A stretch of DNA of 64,000 bases from Elephas maximus indicus (lineage: Eukaryota; Chordata; Mammalia; Proboscidea; Elephantidae), in NCBI RefSeq assembly GCF_024166365.1, contig NC_064830.1:90760968-90824967 (forward strand), given 5' to 3'. The notes beneath the pieces are model-generated. The model saw only the letters and a program-made list of their open reading frames with translations, made no database searches and was not told the origin of the DNA. The number at the start of each line of letters is the position of its first letter. Position 1 is the stretch's first letter. The translations under genes and the position numbers were made by a program. Shown piece by piece: positions 35,374 through 54,734 of this stretch.

Positions 35374-35872
35374 TGTCATGGATTGAATTGTGTCCCCCCA
35401 AAATATGTCTATTTAGCTGGGCGGTGGGTCCCAGTATTGTGTGATTATCCACCATTTTATGTGATTTCCTTTTGTATTGTAAATCCTATCACTATGATGA
35501 AATGAGATGGATTAGTGGCAGTTATATTGATGAGATATACTAGATTAGATAGCGTCTTAAGCCAATCTCTTTGAGATATAAAAGAGAGAGTCGAGCAGAG
35601 AGACAGGGGAACCTCATACTACCAAGAAAGCAGAGCTGGGAGCAGAGTGCGTCCTCTGGACCTGAGGTTCCTGTACTGAGATGCTCCCAGACCAAGGGAC
35701 CATTGATGACAAGGACCTTCCTCCAGAGTCGACACAGAGAGAAAGCTTTCCCCTGGAGCTGACGCCCTGAATTTGGACTTGTAGCCTACTAGACAGTGAA
35801 AGAATAAATTTCTCTTTGTTAAAACCACCCATTGTGGTATTTCTGTTACAGCAGCACTAGATTACTAAGACA
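35374..35872 (+). mobile_element. Solo LTR B with exact 5-bp duplication
   Basis: 499 bp, tgtcatggattg to actaagaca, flanked by the exact direct repeat agggt (35369-35373 and 35873-35877), as integrase-mediated insertion gives. It includes agagaataaat-type polyadenylation sequence. Confidence 0.85.
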
Positions 35873-36036
35873 AGGGTGGAGGTAAGAAAGTTATTTTTAG
35901 CCTAGGTTTGTGACTGAGAGTTGAGAAAAGTAGAACATGAGATAGGACATAGCCTTTTTTGATGATATTAAGGGCAGCAGTTTTCCTGCCACCCTTTAAT
36001 ACAGTGGCTATGTTTAGGTGTGTAGGCCTAAGCATC

Positions 36037-36535
36037 TGTCATGGCTTGAATTGTGTCCCCCCAAAATATCTGTCAACTTGGCTAGGTCATGATTCCCTGT
36101 ATTGTATGATTGTCTATCATTTTGTCATCTGATGTGATCTCCCTATGTGTAGTAAATCCCATCACTATGATGTAATAAGATGGATTGGAGGAAGTTATAT
36201 TGATGAGATCTACAAGATTAGATAGTGTCGTAAGCCAATCTCTTCTGAGATATAAAAGAGAGAAGCGAGCAGAGAGACAGGGGAACCTCATACCACCAAG
36301 GGAGCAGTGCTGGGAGCAGAGCATGTCCTTTGAACCTGAGGTTCCTGCGCAGAGAAGCTCCTAGACCAATGGAAGATTGAGGACATGGACCTTCTTTCAG
36401 AGTTGACAGAGAGAAAAAGACTTCCCCTGGAGCTGATGATGCCTTGAATTTGGACTTGTGAGAGAATAAATTTCCCTTTGTTAAAGCCATCCACTTGTAG
36501 TATTTCTGTTATGGCGGCACTAGATGACTAAGACA
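36037..36535 (+). mobile_element. Solo LTR C
   Basis: 499 bp, tgtcatggcttgaattgtg to gatgactaagaca. The flanks gcatc and acatc differ by one base, consistent with an aged 5-bp target duplication. Confidence 0.82.
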
Positions 36536-37259
36536 ACATCCCTAGACTAAATATTCTCAAATTACCATATTCTTTGAGTCTTCAGATTTTTCTAAAAATT
36601 TTGAAACTTAAAGAAAAGTTGTTAATCCAGTACAAAGAACTCTTTCCCCCAAACTGCATGAGAAAAACTTGCTGTCCTCATGCAACATTACCCTGAATAC
36701 TTTAGTGTGCATTTCCTATAAACAAGGCCATTCTCCTATATAACCACACACACACACAAAAAAAAAAAATCAAAACCAGGAAATTAACTGCCACCAGAAC
36801 ATCACACGCTACTCAAGTTTGGCAATAAACCCAAAATGTCCTTCGCAGAAAAGGGATCTAATTCAGAACCATACATTGCATTTACCTATCATGTCTCTTT
36901 AGTCTTCACTATTCTAGAGCAGTTCCTCAGCGTTTTCTTGATGTTAATTACCGTATTACTTTTTTATTATTGAGGCGACACTGCTTCAAGGCCCTCCAGA
37001 TCTAGGGAATGTATGGACATATATACACATGTGCATGCATCTACATATTTATAAAATTACATTTATGTTCATTTCTATATATAGCCATAAAACCCACTGC
37101 TGTGCATTTATTGAAATCCACAAGTTCACTTCAATACCTCCAATTCCAATCTAAAATCCCAGTTTTCTCCCTTTCCGTAATTGTGTTTCTCTTCTCTGAC
37201 TGTGAGAACCCTGGCTCTCATTATCCTTAATATATGTACTTATTTGATCAATACCCAGC
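36536..37259. other. Intergenic DNA with short CA repeat
   Basis: A CA run followed by A10 or so stands at 36745-36770. No gene is visible. Confidence 0.5.
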
Positions 37260-37777
37260 TGTTATGAATTGAATTGTGTCCTTCCAAAATATGTGTCAAC
37301 TTGGCTAGGCCATGATTCCCAGTATTTTGTGACTATCCACCATTTTGTCATCCGATGTGATTTTTCTTTGTGTTGTAAACCCTGCCTCTATGATGTTAAC
37401 GAGGCAGGATTAGAGGCAGTTACATTAACAAGGCAGGACTCAATCTACAAGATTAGGTTGTATTTTGAGCTAATCTCTTTTCAGATATTAAAGAGAGAAG
37501 CAAGCAGAGAGGGGCAGGCAGCCTCCTACCACCAAGAAAGCAAAGCCAAAAGCATAGCACGTCCTCTGGATGTGGGGTCCCTACGCTGGGAAGCTCCTCA
37601 ACCAGGGGAAGATTGATGACAAGGATCTTCCCTCAGGGCTGACAGAGAAAGCCTTCCCCTAAAGCTTGCACCCTGAATGTGAACTTCTAGCTTCCTAAAC
37701 TGTGAGAGAACAAATTTCTCTTTGTTAAAGCCATCCGCTTGTGGTATTTGTTATAGTAGCACTAGATAACTAAGATA
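37260..37777 (+). mobile_element. Solo LTR D, most diverged of the four
   Basis: 518 bp, tgttatgaattgaattgtg to gataactaagata (terminal CA changed to TA). The flanks ccagc and ccagt match at four of five bases. Divergence from A-C suggests that it is the oldest of the cluster. Confidence 0.8.
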
Positions 37778-38109
37778 CCAGTGGAACGAGGCTCCTGTCT
37801 CCTCTTCCATCTCCTTTTTCTCATGGATGCCCTCCTAACCTTGTCAGGGTCTGACTCCCTGTGCTGTGTGTGCTAGGACACGCTCTCACATGGATGACTT
37901 CCTCACCCTGCAGGGCTCTGACACATTGCTCTGGTCTACTGTGTCTCACTCCCCTCCCCCACCAGGAGATTCCTACCTTATGCTGTCTCTTAAAAGTCTT
38001 AAAGACTTAATTTTTCAGGAAGGGGCAGAAAGGAAATGGGGAGTGGAAGGTGAAGAGCATCTTTGAAGAATTTTTCTTTTTCTTTCCTTTTTCCTTTCTT
38101 GCTTATTCC

Positions 38110-38270
38110 TTGGAAACCCTGGTGGTGTAGCGGTTAAGTGCTACAGCTGCTAACTAAAAGGTCAGCAGTTTGAATCCACCACATGCTCCTTGGAAACTCT
38201 TTGGGGCAGTTCTACTCTGTCCTATAGGGTTGCCAGGAGTCAGAATTGACTTGATGGCACTGGGTTTTGG
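38110..38270 (+). repeat. AfroSINE
   Basis: Complete copy: ggaaaccctggtggtgtagc, ggttaagtgctacagctgct, gtttgaatccaccacatgct, ggggcagttctactctgtcc, then ggagtcagaattgacttgat. Confidence 0.88.
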
Positions 38271-40822
38271 GTAATCCTAGCAACATTCTTTCCTTCTTCT
38301 AATTTGCTGTTTCTAGTAAGTCACTGGCTTAGAAACCAGCATCATTAATTCATTCATTTACTCTTTCATGATACAAGGCTTTTTGTTATTCAGTAAACTT
38401 AGAAGCCCTAGGTTCTGAGAGAGGCCTTTCCTGTGAGTTGAGTGCATGAGCTTTGGTGCATATGAAATCACCAATCAACACTCCTTTCCCTCCTTTCTTT
38501 GTCTTGCTAACCATGAGCTTGTTTTGAGAAACATTTTTCAGGAAGTCGCAGCAGGTAGTGGCTCTGTCCACTAAACTGGCCTGAGGTAGACCTTGGAGCA
38601 TGCACAGATTGAGGAGATCGTGACCTTCACTGGACCTCAGACTCATTTGCCACTGGAAAGAAAGATACTTCCCAGCCCACAGTTTCACCTGAGCCCATTT
38701 GAAAAGCAAGGGGTCCCACCACACAGACATCCAACAGAAGATGATTCAACATCCGGACCTTCAAATGTGGATATGGGAGGGCTAAGGGTAGAGGGTTCTG
38801 GGTACCAAACCCAACCGTCTGGAAGCCACTGGAAATATAAAGCTCCCAACCCCCTTAGACGGGGAGCACATGGTCTTATGGTCACCAGACCCTGAGTTGT
38901 TCCTTGTCTGTGCAGACAGTAAACTTGCCTGGCAATTAGAGTCCGTCTTATTTAGATCAGCTAACAGGACAAGACAAGAACTGGAGCGGCGTTCAGTTAC
39001 ACGTGGATTTGGAGATATCTGTTTTCAACTCCCAGAGGTCCTCATTACTTTACTCCTAGAACTCAGCTGGATTCTGAATGGGGGAGATAGGCAAGCCTAG
39101 GAAGGGTCACATGTGGCAAACATAATGTTGGTCCCTCTCTTTATCCCATCATTCCAGAAGAACCTAGGATCAGTCTCAGAGAGTCTGTGGTTAGATGGCA
39201 CTGGTGGAGAGTGGTAGATGATCTGCTGGGTGTGAGCCCTGTGGTGCAGGAGAGAAGCCTGGCATTCCCTGGTGGCAGGTGTCCTCCACTAAGGATGCTG
39301 AAATACTAATCTTGGCTTCTTCCAGCCAACCCTGGGGGAATACATTATACAAATCTGGGTCAGAATTTTTGCTTGGAGATGATAACTGGAGTTCCTTCTC
39401 CTCCATCATGATTAATGAAACTTCTCCATCCCAGAATTTCTCACAGTCACAGCCCCAGATGGAGCCTCTGTCTCCTCCCTCCTCCCTTCCAATTCTTAGT
39501 AGTGGCAGCACCGGGGATGAGCAGGTCTAGGGTCAAGAGAGGTGAGAAGCAGCATGTCCATGACATGGAACAGTGTGTGGGGGGAGCCAGGGTGCAAGCC
39601 ATGGAAGAAGGGAAGGACAGAGACTCCATAAGTATTTCCCAGGACTCAGGGATTCTTAAGCCAGGATCTAGTTTGGATGTTCCCAGAGATCTTTGCATCC
39701 CTGGAATCAAAGCTGGCCAGAAGACAGGTTGGGGAGGAGAGTGTCCCATTATGCTAGAAGGGGTTGTCATACTCCTGGATCTTTTGCCCCTTCTCCCCAG
39801 CACTGGGCAAAAAGTCAGCAAGCCCTACTGTTACACCCCAAAGTCCATTGGTAGCCAAGGTCAGGGAATCCGAGCCCTCCCTTTTGCAGACTTTGATCTG
39901 GCCAAATATCCCTCTACCATCTGACTCCCAAATGGCCCCTTAGTCTTTGTTCCTATTCAGGGATTCACCCTCAGAAGTTAACAGCCCTGGGACCTTCATT
40001 CAGCCCCGCAGCTGGGCTGGGATGGGGGAGGGGAGGGAACAGAAAGTGGGCAGGTTTGCCCAGAGCTGGCCTACCCTCCTCAGCCCTTCCTGTGACAATC
40101 TCTCCTTCTTCTCTGGGTCCACCCAAGGGTGTGGACCCTTAGGCATGAACCCCGTGGGAAACTGTGTCACCCAGGCAGTGAATGGACCTTCCTCAAAGCT
40201 TTCTGTGCCTGTCCTGTGTCGGATACTGGGGACTCAGCAGGAACAGTGCATTGTCCCTATCTTTCTGGAAGATGCCTATGTGGTTGTCCAGAAAAAAGAA
40301 GGGACCTCAGCTGGGGGGAAGGGGCTTTTCCAGTAGCCCCATGTCTCTCCCAAAGCACCTGTTACACCACAGTGCGAGCTTACAGGTAGGCAAGACTCCA
40401 CTTCCCAAATCATAGCCATAGCCACTGAGCAGCGCCAGCCTGTGCATGGCTATCAGGCTTGGTGGGGTGGAAGGCCGTGTCCCTGGGCTGGGTGAGATCA
40501 GTGATAAAACGGTCTGTATTGGAATCAGTCTCATGTACATAACTAGGCAGGAGGAGGGCTTGCCCAAGGGAGACAATATTACCCACCCCCAACCCCTCCT
40601 TAGTGTTTTACAAAGCACTTCTACATTTGCTTGCTCCCATGTTTGATCCAATAGCCCTTTGAGGAATGTATACCAGGGACTGTCTCGAGGCCCACAGAGG
40701 CAGGGCCCCAACACTCTGACTTCGGCTTACGGTACACAGAGGATTGCCTTCCCTAGCTGGGCCTGTACGCTCTGCCTTCACACCCTTTGGCAGGAGAAGC
40801 TGCTTCAAAATTAAGGGATGAT
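38271..40822. other. Intergenic DNA, no supported gene
   Basis: Several open frames of 80-170 codons occur, but they overlap on both strands, lack splice and start context, and resemble no protein I know. The composition is that of unique, non-repeat mammalian DNA. COX6A2 or integrin exons, expected further upstream in human, are not seen. Confidence 0.5.
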
Positions 40823-40834
40823 ATCTAGGTGGGG

Positions 40835-40971
40835 GAAACCCTGGTGGCATAGCGGTTAAGCAGTTGAAACCCACCAGGCGCTCCTTGGAAACCCTATGGT
40901 GCAGTTCTACTCTGTCCTATAGGGTCACTGAGTCGGAATCCACTCGACAGGAACGTATTTCTTTTTTTTTA
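40835..40971 (+). repeat. AfroSINE with internal deletion, 12-bp target duplication
   Basis: The exact repeat atctaggtgggg (40823-40834 and 40972-40983) bounds a copy in which agcggttaag joins directly to cagttgaaacccacc. The usual stretch of about 25 bp between the A-box region and the B box is missing. The tail is cgacaggaacgtatttc followed by T-rich sequence. Confidence 0.92.
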
Positions 40972-40983
40972 ATCTAGGTGGGG

Positions 40984-43900
40984 AGTAGAGGCAGGCAGGC
41001 TCAGGGAAGGAGGCAGGTCTGTCACTGGGAAGGGGAAGGCAAATAACAGGCTAGGGGGCAGGAAGGGGCAAGGGGAAATTGGGGACACTTGGGCTCCACT
41101 GTATGGAGGGGTAGCATCTCAGTCCATAGCCCCCAGTGTAGTACTGAGGGGTGAGGGCTCCACCCAGTTGCGCTGTCTGGAATACCCACTCATTTCCTCA
41201 CCAGCCTAGCTCATGTTCATCTGGTAAGGTCCAACCTAAGGATCCACTCTTTCAGGCAGCCTCCCCTGGCCCCAGGGTGGGCTTCTACAGTCCCCCCATC
41301 ACAGCCTCTCCCCTACCAGCCCTGCCCCTTCAGGTCAGCAGCTGGGTCTGAATTCCCAATGACCCTAAGTGCTAGAAGGACTGGACCCAGAAAAGGCCTC
41401 AAGACTTTATGAATGAATGAAATGAGGAAGGTGCTCCTTCCTTTAGGTCAGCACAGACTTGGAAAGGCATAGTCTAAATGCTATAGGAAGCATGCCTTTC
41501 TCACAAACACCCACAGGGATAGGGGCAGCTGAAGGAACCAGAGAGAAACCACCCTCATCAGCTGAGGGATACAGACCCCCAGGGTAAAGGATTTCTAAGC
41601 AGAGCCATTCTGGTGAGTAGTCTCTGCACCACTGATACTGGAATGTTCGGAGTCCTGTGTCCCAGTGACCTCTTACAGGTCAAAGCCATTTTCCTGGATG
41701 GATCAAGCCCAAAGTTGGCTGAGACTTACCTGGTGAGGTGCTGGCAGAGTCACGTGTGCCTGATCTTAAGTCCTTCCATCCTCCTGACTGAGCTTAGAGG
41801 GAGACTGAGGGAGAATCATCTAATCATCTCCCTACTCCACCACTTCCCACCGCATTTAACAATTCTGACGGTGTGTCAGATTAGCACATATCGCCCTACA
41901 GCAAGATGGTCCTTCTCACCCATGGCAGTGTAGGATCGGATTGTAACCCCAAATACCTTTCTGTAGGTATCAGGCAAGTAACAGAAATGAAACATGCTGA
42001 GTCAGGGATACAACAGGGTGATGGGGACTGTACAGGTCAGGGGCAGCCAGTATTCAGTTCTGGTCAACAAGGTGTTGCTATAAAGATCCAGTGTTGTTAA
42101 ACCCTCTAATTAAAAAAAAAAAAATCTGGAAATCCAGATTGTGATGCGAAACCTCCCAATATGAATGCTGGCTCAATTGTTTAAACACACACACACCACG
42201 AGGGCCAAGCAGATGTGTTTGCAACCTCTGGCCTAAGCTCTGGTCACGCGCTTGGACAGTGAGGTTGTCTCTCCTCCCAGCTCAGGGCACAGTGAAGGCT
42301 GGATAAACACCTGCTGCATTAAACCCACCTCTCCTGCTTCCACCGTCTGGCCTGCCCTTCTGCTCTGGGGAGGACCGGTTTCTGCAGTTTGGGAGAAAAT
42401 GGGTATTTGCCTTAATGTGAGAAATTAGCTTCCAGCCCTCTGCAAAGGACAGTGCAAACAAATCCTCCTTCCACCCCCATCTCCACCATGGACCCACCAT
42501 CTGTACATGGTTTCAGATTTTTCAGAGTACGTTTGTAACATGTGACATTCAGTGCAGCTGTGCAGGGGAGGGAGAGCAGGAATTATCCTCTAATGAAGAA
42601 ACCGAGGCCCAAAGGCCACTAGTAAGCACTATAATCAGGACCGGATCACAACAATTATTTATTGAGTGCCTACTATGTGCTAGGCTCAGGCCTACAATTT
42701 CAAAACCCTGGTTTGTGTTATTTGAAGTGCTGTTGATGGTGAACATGGTATGAACCCTTTCCTCCACGGCTGATTTCCTGCCCAGGGATGTTTGTTGTGC
42801 CCCAGCTTGAGTAGACAAGTGCTATCCATTGGATGGTACCTCCAAACTCGCTCCAGGTGAGGCGAGCATTGCTCCACTGCCAGCATTGCTCTCTCTGTGC
42901 TGTTATTATTAGTCCTGAGTCCATCTCCTCCACAAGACCAGGCCTCTGTCTTGCTCATTTCTGTAATCTCAGGCAGGAGCTGGTGTGTGAGCTGACATAA
43001 TAATTCTTGACTGACAGCAGCAGCCAGGGCTGTAGACTTGAAGGAGGAAAAGAGGGCAAGTGAGGTTTAGAGTTGCTCCCCTGACACAGATGATCCTGTG
43101 GAATTTTCACCATAACCTTGTGAGGTAGCTTATCATCATTCCTGTTTTACAGATGAAGAAACTGAAGCTCAGAAGAGGTAGACCTGTCCAAGGTCACACA
43201 GTTAGGAAGAGAAAAATCCAGGTATTGTACTAAAAACCGAGGAAGGGGTTACTTCACATTCCTTCCCTCTAGCTCCTACCCTATGTGGGTACAGGCCTTT
43301 AAACCTGTAAAAGGTTGCAAAACTTGGGGGTACGGGACCAGACGCGTGGGGCTAATGGTGGAAGGACAGTCGTCCAAGGGTGATAATTAGGCCCTGGAAA
43401 CAGACAGGTCCCTCTCCTGGCACCAAAAAGGCTACATGGCCTGTGTCTCTCCCAGGTACACAGAAAGCCGTGGGGAGGAAAGGAGAGGGCCCCACAGCTT
43501 GTACTCTCTGCTCTAGGCACAGATTATGAAGTCGTTTGGGAAGGCTCTCTCTGGCCCCCATATACCCTATGTTTTACCAGTAGAAATTCATTGTTTGGGG
43601 TGCACACACACCCCCAGGCCAAGCAAACAGGCCATGATCAGTCCCCAGTGTCCTGGCATGAATGAAACTTTTTTTCCCCTTTTGACACAGAAGCAGAGAA
43701 AAGGCCTAGGGAACCTGCAAGAAACAGGGCAAAGGAAGGGGATGACAAACCTTAGACCTTTTGGCTCAGCCTAGGAATGCCATAAAGCACCTCCTGAACT
43801 CAACAGACAGGTCTCCTGGTCCTTTGCTTTGGCTCTGGGCACCATGAGCCCTAGTAGCTTTATCCCATAAAGACAGTCCTCACGTGGGGAAAGGTCTTCC

Positions 43901-44440
43901 AAAGAGACCACACAGCCCAGAGCTCCCATAATGGTCCATGTTTAAATTCTCTAGTCCCTCTGTCAAACCACAGCCTTCCCTATGGTCCCTTCTGGAGATT
44001 AGGGATACCTTTTCTCACTGCATTTCTCAGGGGTTTGCCTAGCCTCTGGTCCCACTCCCCTGGGATGAGACAGTTGTTGCTTCTGGTACGATGACCCCAT
44101 CACTCTTAGGCCTGTGAAGAGAACCTAGCCAGCAAGCTGTTGGAGGTGTCCTGCAGCTAGAGGTAGCTGGGCCAGCACATTGGAAAACTCCCCCTCCCAC
44201 TGGTGGACTCACAGATCTAAACCCTCCCATCTGGGAAGGCTCTTTGAAGGCAGCGATCAACAGCTCTAGTGTTCCAATTTCTCCAGCCTGGAGTTCCTTC
44301 ACTCAGCCCAGAGAAGGCCTAGGAAAGGATGTGGAAGCCCTCTCAAATACCCTTGTCAACTCACAGATCAACAGCCATAGAGGAGCAGAAAGGAGATTTG
44401 CTTAGAGAACACTAGTCCCCTCAGGCTTTCCAAGAACTGG
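40984..44440. other. Intergenic DNA with L2 and MIR pieces, no gene
   Basis: Possible L2 sequence lies at 41170-41420 and a MIR-like piece at 42590-42695 (attgagtgcctactatgtgc). A clear minus-strand MIR is listed separately. No exon can be supported. Confidence 0.5.
43090..43215 (-). repeat. MIR SINE
   Basis: The MIR core complement is readable: ttttacagatgaagaaactg, aagctcagaagagg, and ccaaggtcacacagttagg. Confidence 0.85.
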
Positions 44441-44479
44441 GCCAATTCAGAGCTATAAAGTTTGGGCTGAAACTGAAGC

Positions 44480-45500
44480 CAAGGACATTTGCAAGGGCTA
44501 CCACCCTAGAGCATCCGCTGGTGCTGCCCGAGGTTGGAGCTGCAGGCAAAGGCCCTGGCACACTGCAAGCAGACATAAGGCTTCTCGCCGCTGTGGGCCA
44601 CCTGGTGGATGAGCAGGTAAGAGCTCTGGCTGAAGCTTTTGCTGCACTTGCTTCAAGTGTGAAGGCTTCTGGCCCATGTGAGTGTGTCAGTGCTGCAGCA
44701 GATTTGGGCTGTCCACAGAACTCTTGCTGCAATCAAGGCACTTACAGGGCATCTTACCCTTTGTGAGTGTTGGTGTTTAAGGAGCTTAGAAGCTTAGAAC
44801 CATGCTAGAAGCTTTTGCCACATTCTAGACAGACATAAGGTCACTCACTTGAGTGAATGTGCTGGTGCTCAGTGAACTGAGTGGGCTCACTAAAACCGAG
44901 GCTGCACTCAGACATTTGAAGGGCCGCTCCCCTTGTGGGTACGATGGTGCCATGGGCAGTCTGAGCTGTTGGTGAAGTTCTTGCCACACTCACAGCAACT
45001 GTGGGGTTCTCGCCAGTGAGCGAACACTAGTGCTTGAGCAGATAGGAGCCTCACCCAAAGCTGTCACCACACCAGGCGCAGCAGTAGGGTTTCTCACCGG
45101 TGTGTGACTACAGGTGCTGCAACAGGTCAGAGCTGAGGCTGAAGTTCTTGCTGCAGTCCCAACAATGGTAGGGGACTGAACGCTGAAAGTCTTGCCATAC
45201 TCATCCCAGGTGTAGGGTTTTTCATCCATGTGCACCGGTTGGAGTTTAGCCAGGTCCAAGCTGCGTCCAAAGGCCTCTCCACACTCTGGGCACTTGTGAG
45301 GCCGATGGCCTGAGTGGGAAAGACGGTGTTGGATGAGATTGGGGCTGAAGCAGCCGCCACAGTTGTGCGGGAGTACGTTTCTTGCCAGTGTGTTTCCAGT
45401 GGTGCTTAATCAGATCTGGGCCACGTCGGATGTCTTTAGCACATTCCGGACAGCAGTAAGGTTCGTCATCTGCATAGCCTGCTTTGGTGGTGAATAAGAT
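44480..45500 (-). pseudogene. Decayed C2H2 zinc-finger gene
   Basis: Read on the minus strand, this stretch contains about ten to twelve Krueppel-type C2H2 finger units in series. Examples are CCPECAKDIRRGPDLIKHH (about 45460), CPECGEAFGRSLDLAKL (about 45290), CSKNFSLSSDLLQH followed by a [16 protein letters not shown] linker (about 45150-45070), and [18 protein letters not shown] near 44550. The frame shifts several times, stops replace linker or helix residues, and some zinc ligands are lost. No single frame spans more than about three fingers. Functional zinc-finger arrays sit in one open exon, so this is a relic. In human a zinc-finger gene (ZNF843) lies near ARMC5; orthology is a guess from position only. 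Confidence 0.75.
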
Positions 45501-46527
45501 CAAGGAGGCAGGCTGCGGTCAGCCCACACTCCCAGCACCCGAAAGCTTTGAAGAGTGAGGACAGCAGGTCTTGGCAAGGGCTTCTTCCTCCCCAGGGCCA
45601 GAGCCTTACCTGCACCGGCACTGCGGCCGGCTGCCCCAGCCACACCAGGAAGGGCCGCTCCGGCGGAACAACCCCGCAATGGAAGGGACACGGTGGGGTT
45701 CCCCAGGATCCTGATGTCCGGTTCTTCCGCCGCTCCGCTCCGCTCCGTCCGGGCTCTCCTTCAACATCTTCTGGAGCCACCCACGCCATTGCGAGCGAAG
45801 AGCGCCCTGCTTCCGGGACATAAGTCACTCCACAAGCACCAAGCAGAAAAGCAACCACCACCCAGACCCGGGAGTCAGTAACGGAAACGGAAACGCCCAG
45901 ACGCCCGTGCCGCTCTAGGAAGCGGCGGCAAACGGTCTCGGTAGGCTTAACCCTCTCATTCACCTAGCCGAGCGAGAGCACCCCATCTGCGGCCTGTCAG
46001 GACCTTGACACTGTCAGCCTAGGTCGGGGTTCTCAGAGTCCATCACGCTGAATATCTGGGCAAGGGCACCGATGGGGATCGGAGAAGTGATCCTGGAAGA
46101 GGAAAGGCGGTCGCTGCCGGGGACACACCAGAGGCGGAGTAGTCGAATCACCTGGAGCAGCACCGTAGGGAGACTTCATGGTCGTATGTCTGGGTTCTCC
46201 AGGGGCACCAGCCCATTTGGAGGCCTCTAGGAGAGTTTCCCATTCGTCCTAAACTAGGCGTGTTAAGCTTGTCATGGACGACATATCCTAGCACGCACCG
46301 CGCGCCCCTCTTGGACTCGCACAACGCTTAGTGAACCACGACGTGCTCCCTGCGACTGTGCAAGAATCAGAGTTCCGGCATCGAGAACTACAAATTCCGA
46401 CTTGCTTGATAATCGCGGCGACGCTATTTAAAAAGCGTCAGAGAGGAGGTGCCTGGCCACGCCCTCTCTTTCAGTCTCGCTCTTCAGATGAGCGGCGGAG
46501 GGGGGCGGAGCCTCGGCCCGAGCCAAG
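45501..46527. promoter_or_regulatory. CpG-rich, possibly bidirectional promoter of ARMC5
   Basis: CpG density rises sharply from about 45600 and continues into ARMC5 exon 1, indicating a CpG-island promoter with no clear TATA box. Just upstream of the coding start are GC boxes (ggggggcggagcc at 46500) and a CpG-rich tract. On the minus strand, 45466-45963 stays open for 165 codons next to the zinc-finger relic, so the island may once have served that gene too. The open frame itself resembles no protein I know and is probably a GC-driven chance frame. Confidence 0.65.
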
Positions 46528-53701
<7,174 letters not shown>

Positions 53702-53960
53702 TGCCCCCTGGGAGGGGATCTGCAGCTGGATCAGCTGGGAGGGAGGCCTCCCTCTGTGGTGACATTGAAGGGCTCCTGGCATGGGAGGAGGTTGAGCAGA
53801 AGGAGTCACCATCAAGGACCAAGGAGAGGATGGAACCAGACACCAGGATATGAAGACCCAGGAGTGAGAAGCATGGCCAGAGCCTGGTCATGGGGCCCAA
53901 GAGATGAAGAGTGGCCCAGGGCCCCAGAAACCTGGCCTGACCCAACCCTCTAGAGTTGAG

Positions 53961-53966
53961 ATTAAA
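53961..53966 (+). terminator. ARMC5 polyadenylation signal (attaaa)
   Basis: attaaa lies about 260 bases after the ARMC5 stop codon and is followed by the GT-rich tgtgtgatgtctctg at about 53993. This is the expected arrangement for 3' end cleavage and gives a short 3' UTR of under 300 bases. Confidence 0.75.
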
Positions 53967-53999
53967 AGACTCTGGAGTTGGTCACCCCCATTGTGTGAT

Positions 54000-54734
54000 G
54001 TCTCTGCTTACTTTCCTGTGGGAGTCCCTCCACCCTTTAACCATCAAGCAGGGTCTTGTCCTGGTCTCTTGTGGTTGGACATAGTCCATTCTTGACATGT
54101 AGAAGTTTAATAAGTAATTATCCGTTGGTTCCTTGAGTCCTGGGATAGGATACAGTTCACAGGCATCTCCCAAGGATATGGTTTTGAGCCCCGGGCAAGT
54201 CTGCTTCCTGCTCATGGGACTTCATTGCTCAGACACAGCTACCAGAGGATACAGCCATTGGTCAGGACTGAGACGGTCATGCAGAAGAGATGCTGAGAGT
54301 GTGTAGGCATGTGTGTCTGAGACCTTGGTATTAACATTTCCTGACTGTACTTTGTCCTTGGGCCTTCAAGTGTCTAGGTCTATTTCCATCTCTTGGGCCA
54401 AGTGTTCTGGCATCTGCCAGAGGGGAGACCTGCTGTGCTCCTGGTGTCTCTAATGCCCTGTCTTGGTCATGCTCAGAGAGAGCCAAAGCTCTGGGCTGGT
54501 ACTCAGATGAGGGAGGACTCACAATGCTTTGATTTCCAAGGTAGGGTCTCCATCACCCGGTTCCCACATCCCCTTGAACCCTCAAGGGACAATCTCTGAC
54601 TTTCAGAATGCTGGACTGCACTGGCTGGGCTTTGCCTCTAGGGGGCTAAGGTTGGCACTTGCTGTCTCTATGCTTCTGTGGGTATTTGTCTAGGTCTCTG
54701 GTTTTCAGGTTGTACATTAGAACCACCCAGAGAA
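54000..54734. other. Intergenic DNA between ARMC5 and TGFB1I1
   Basis: Unique-looking sequence without an exon or nameable repeat. Confidence 0.45.

Noticed and set aside
36745-36770. CA and A runs, considered as a possible repeat array
   Set aside because: Ordinary short microsatellite; no spacer-repeat structure such as a CRISPR array exists anywhere in the window.
39415-39924. 169-codon plus-strand frame in intergenic DNA
   Set aside because: It is opposed by a 124-codon frame on the other strand, has no recognisable protein features, and lacks clear exon boundaries.
45466-45963. 165-codon minus-strand frame next to the zinc-finger relic
   Set aside because: GC-rich CpG-island sequence with overlapping frames on both strands and no KRAB, SCAN or other domain that I recognise. 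Treated as promoter, not gene.
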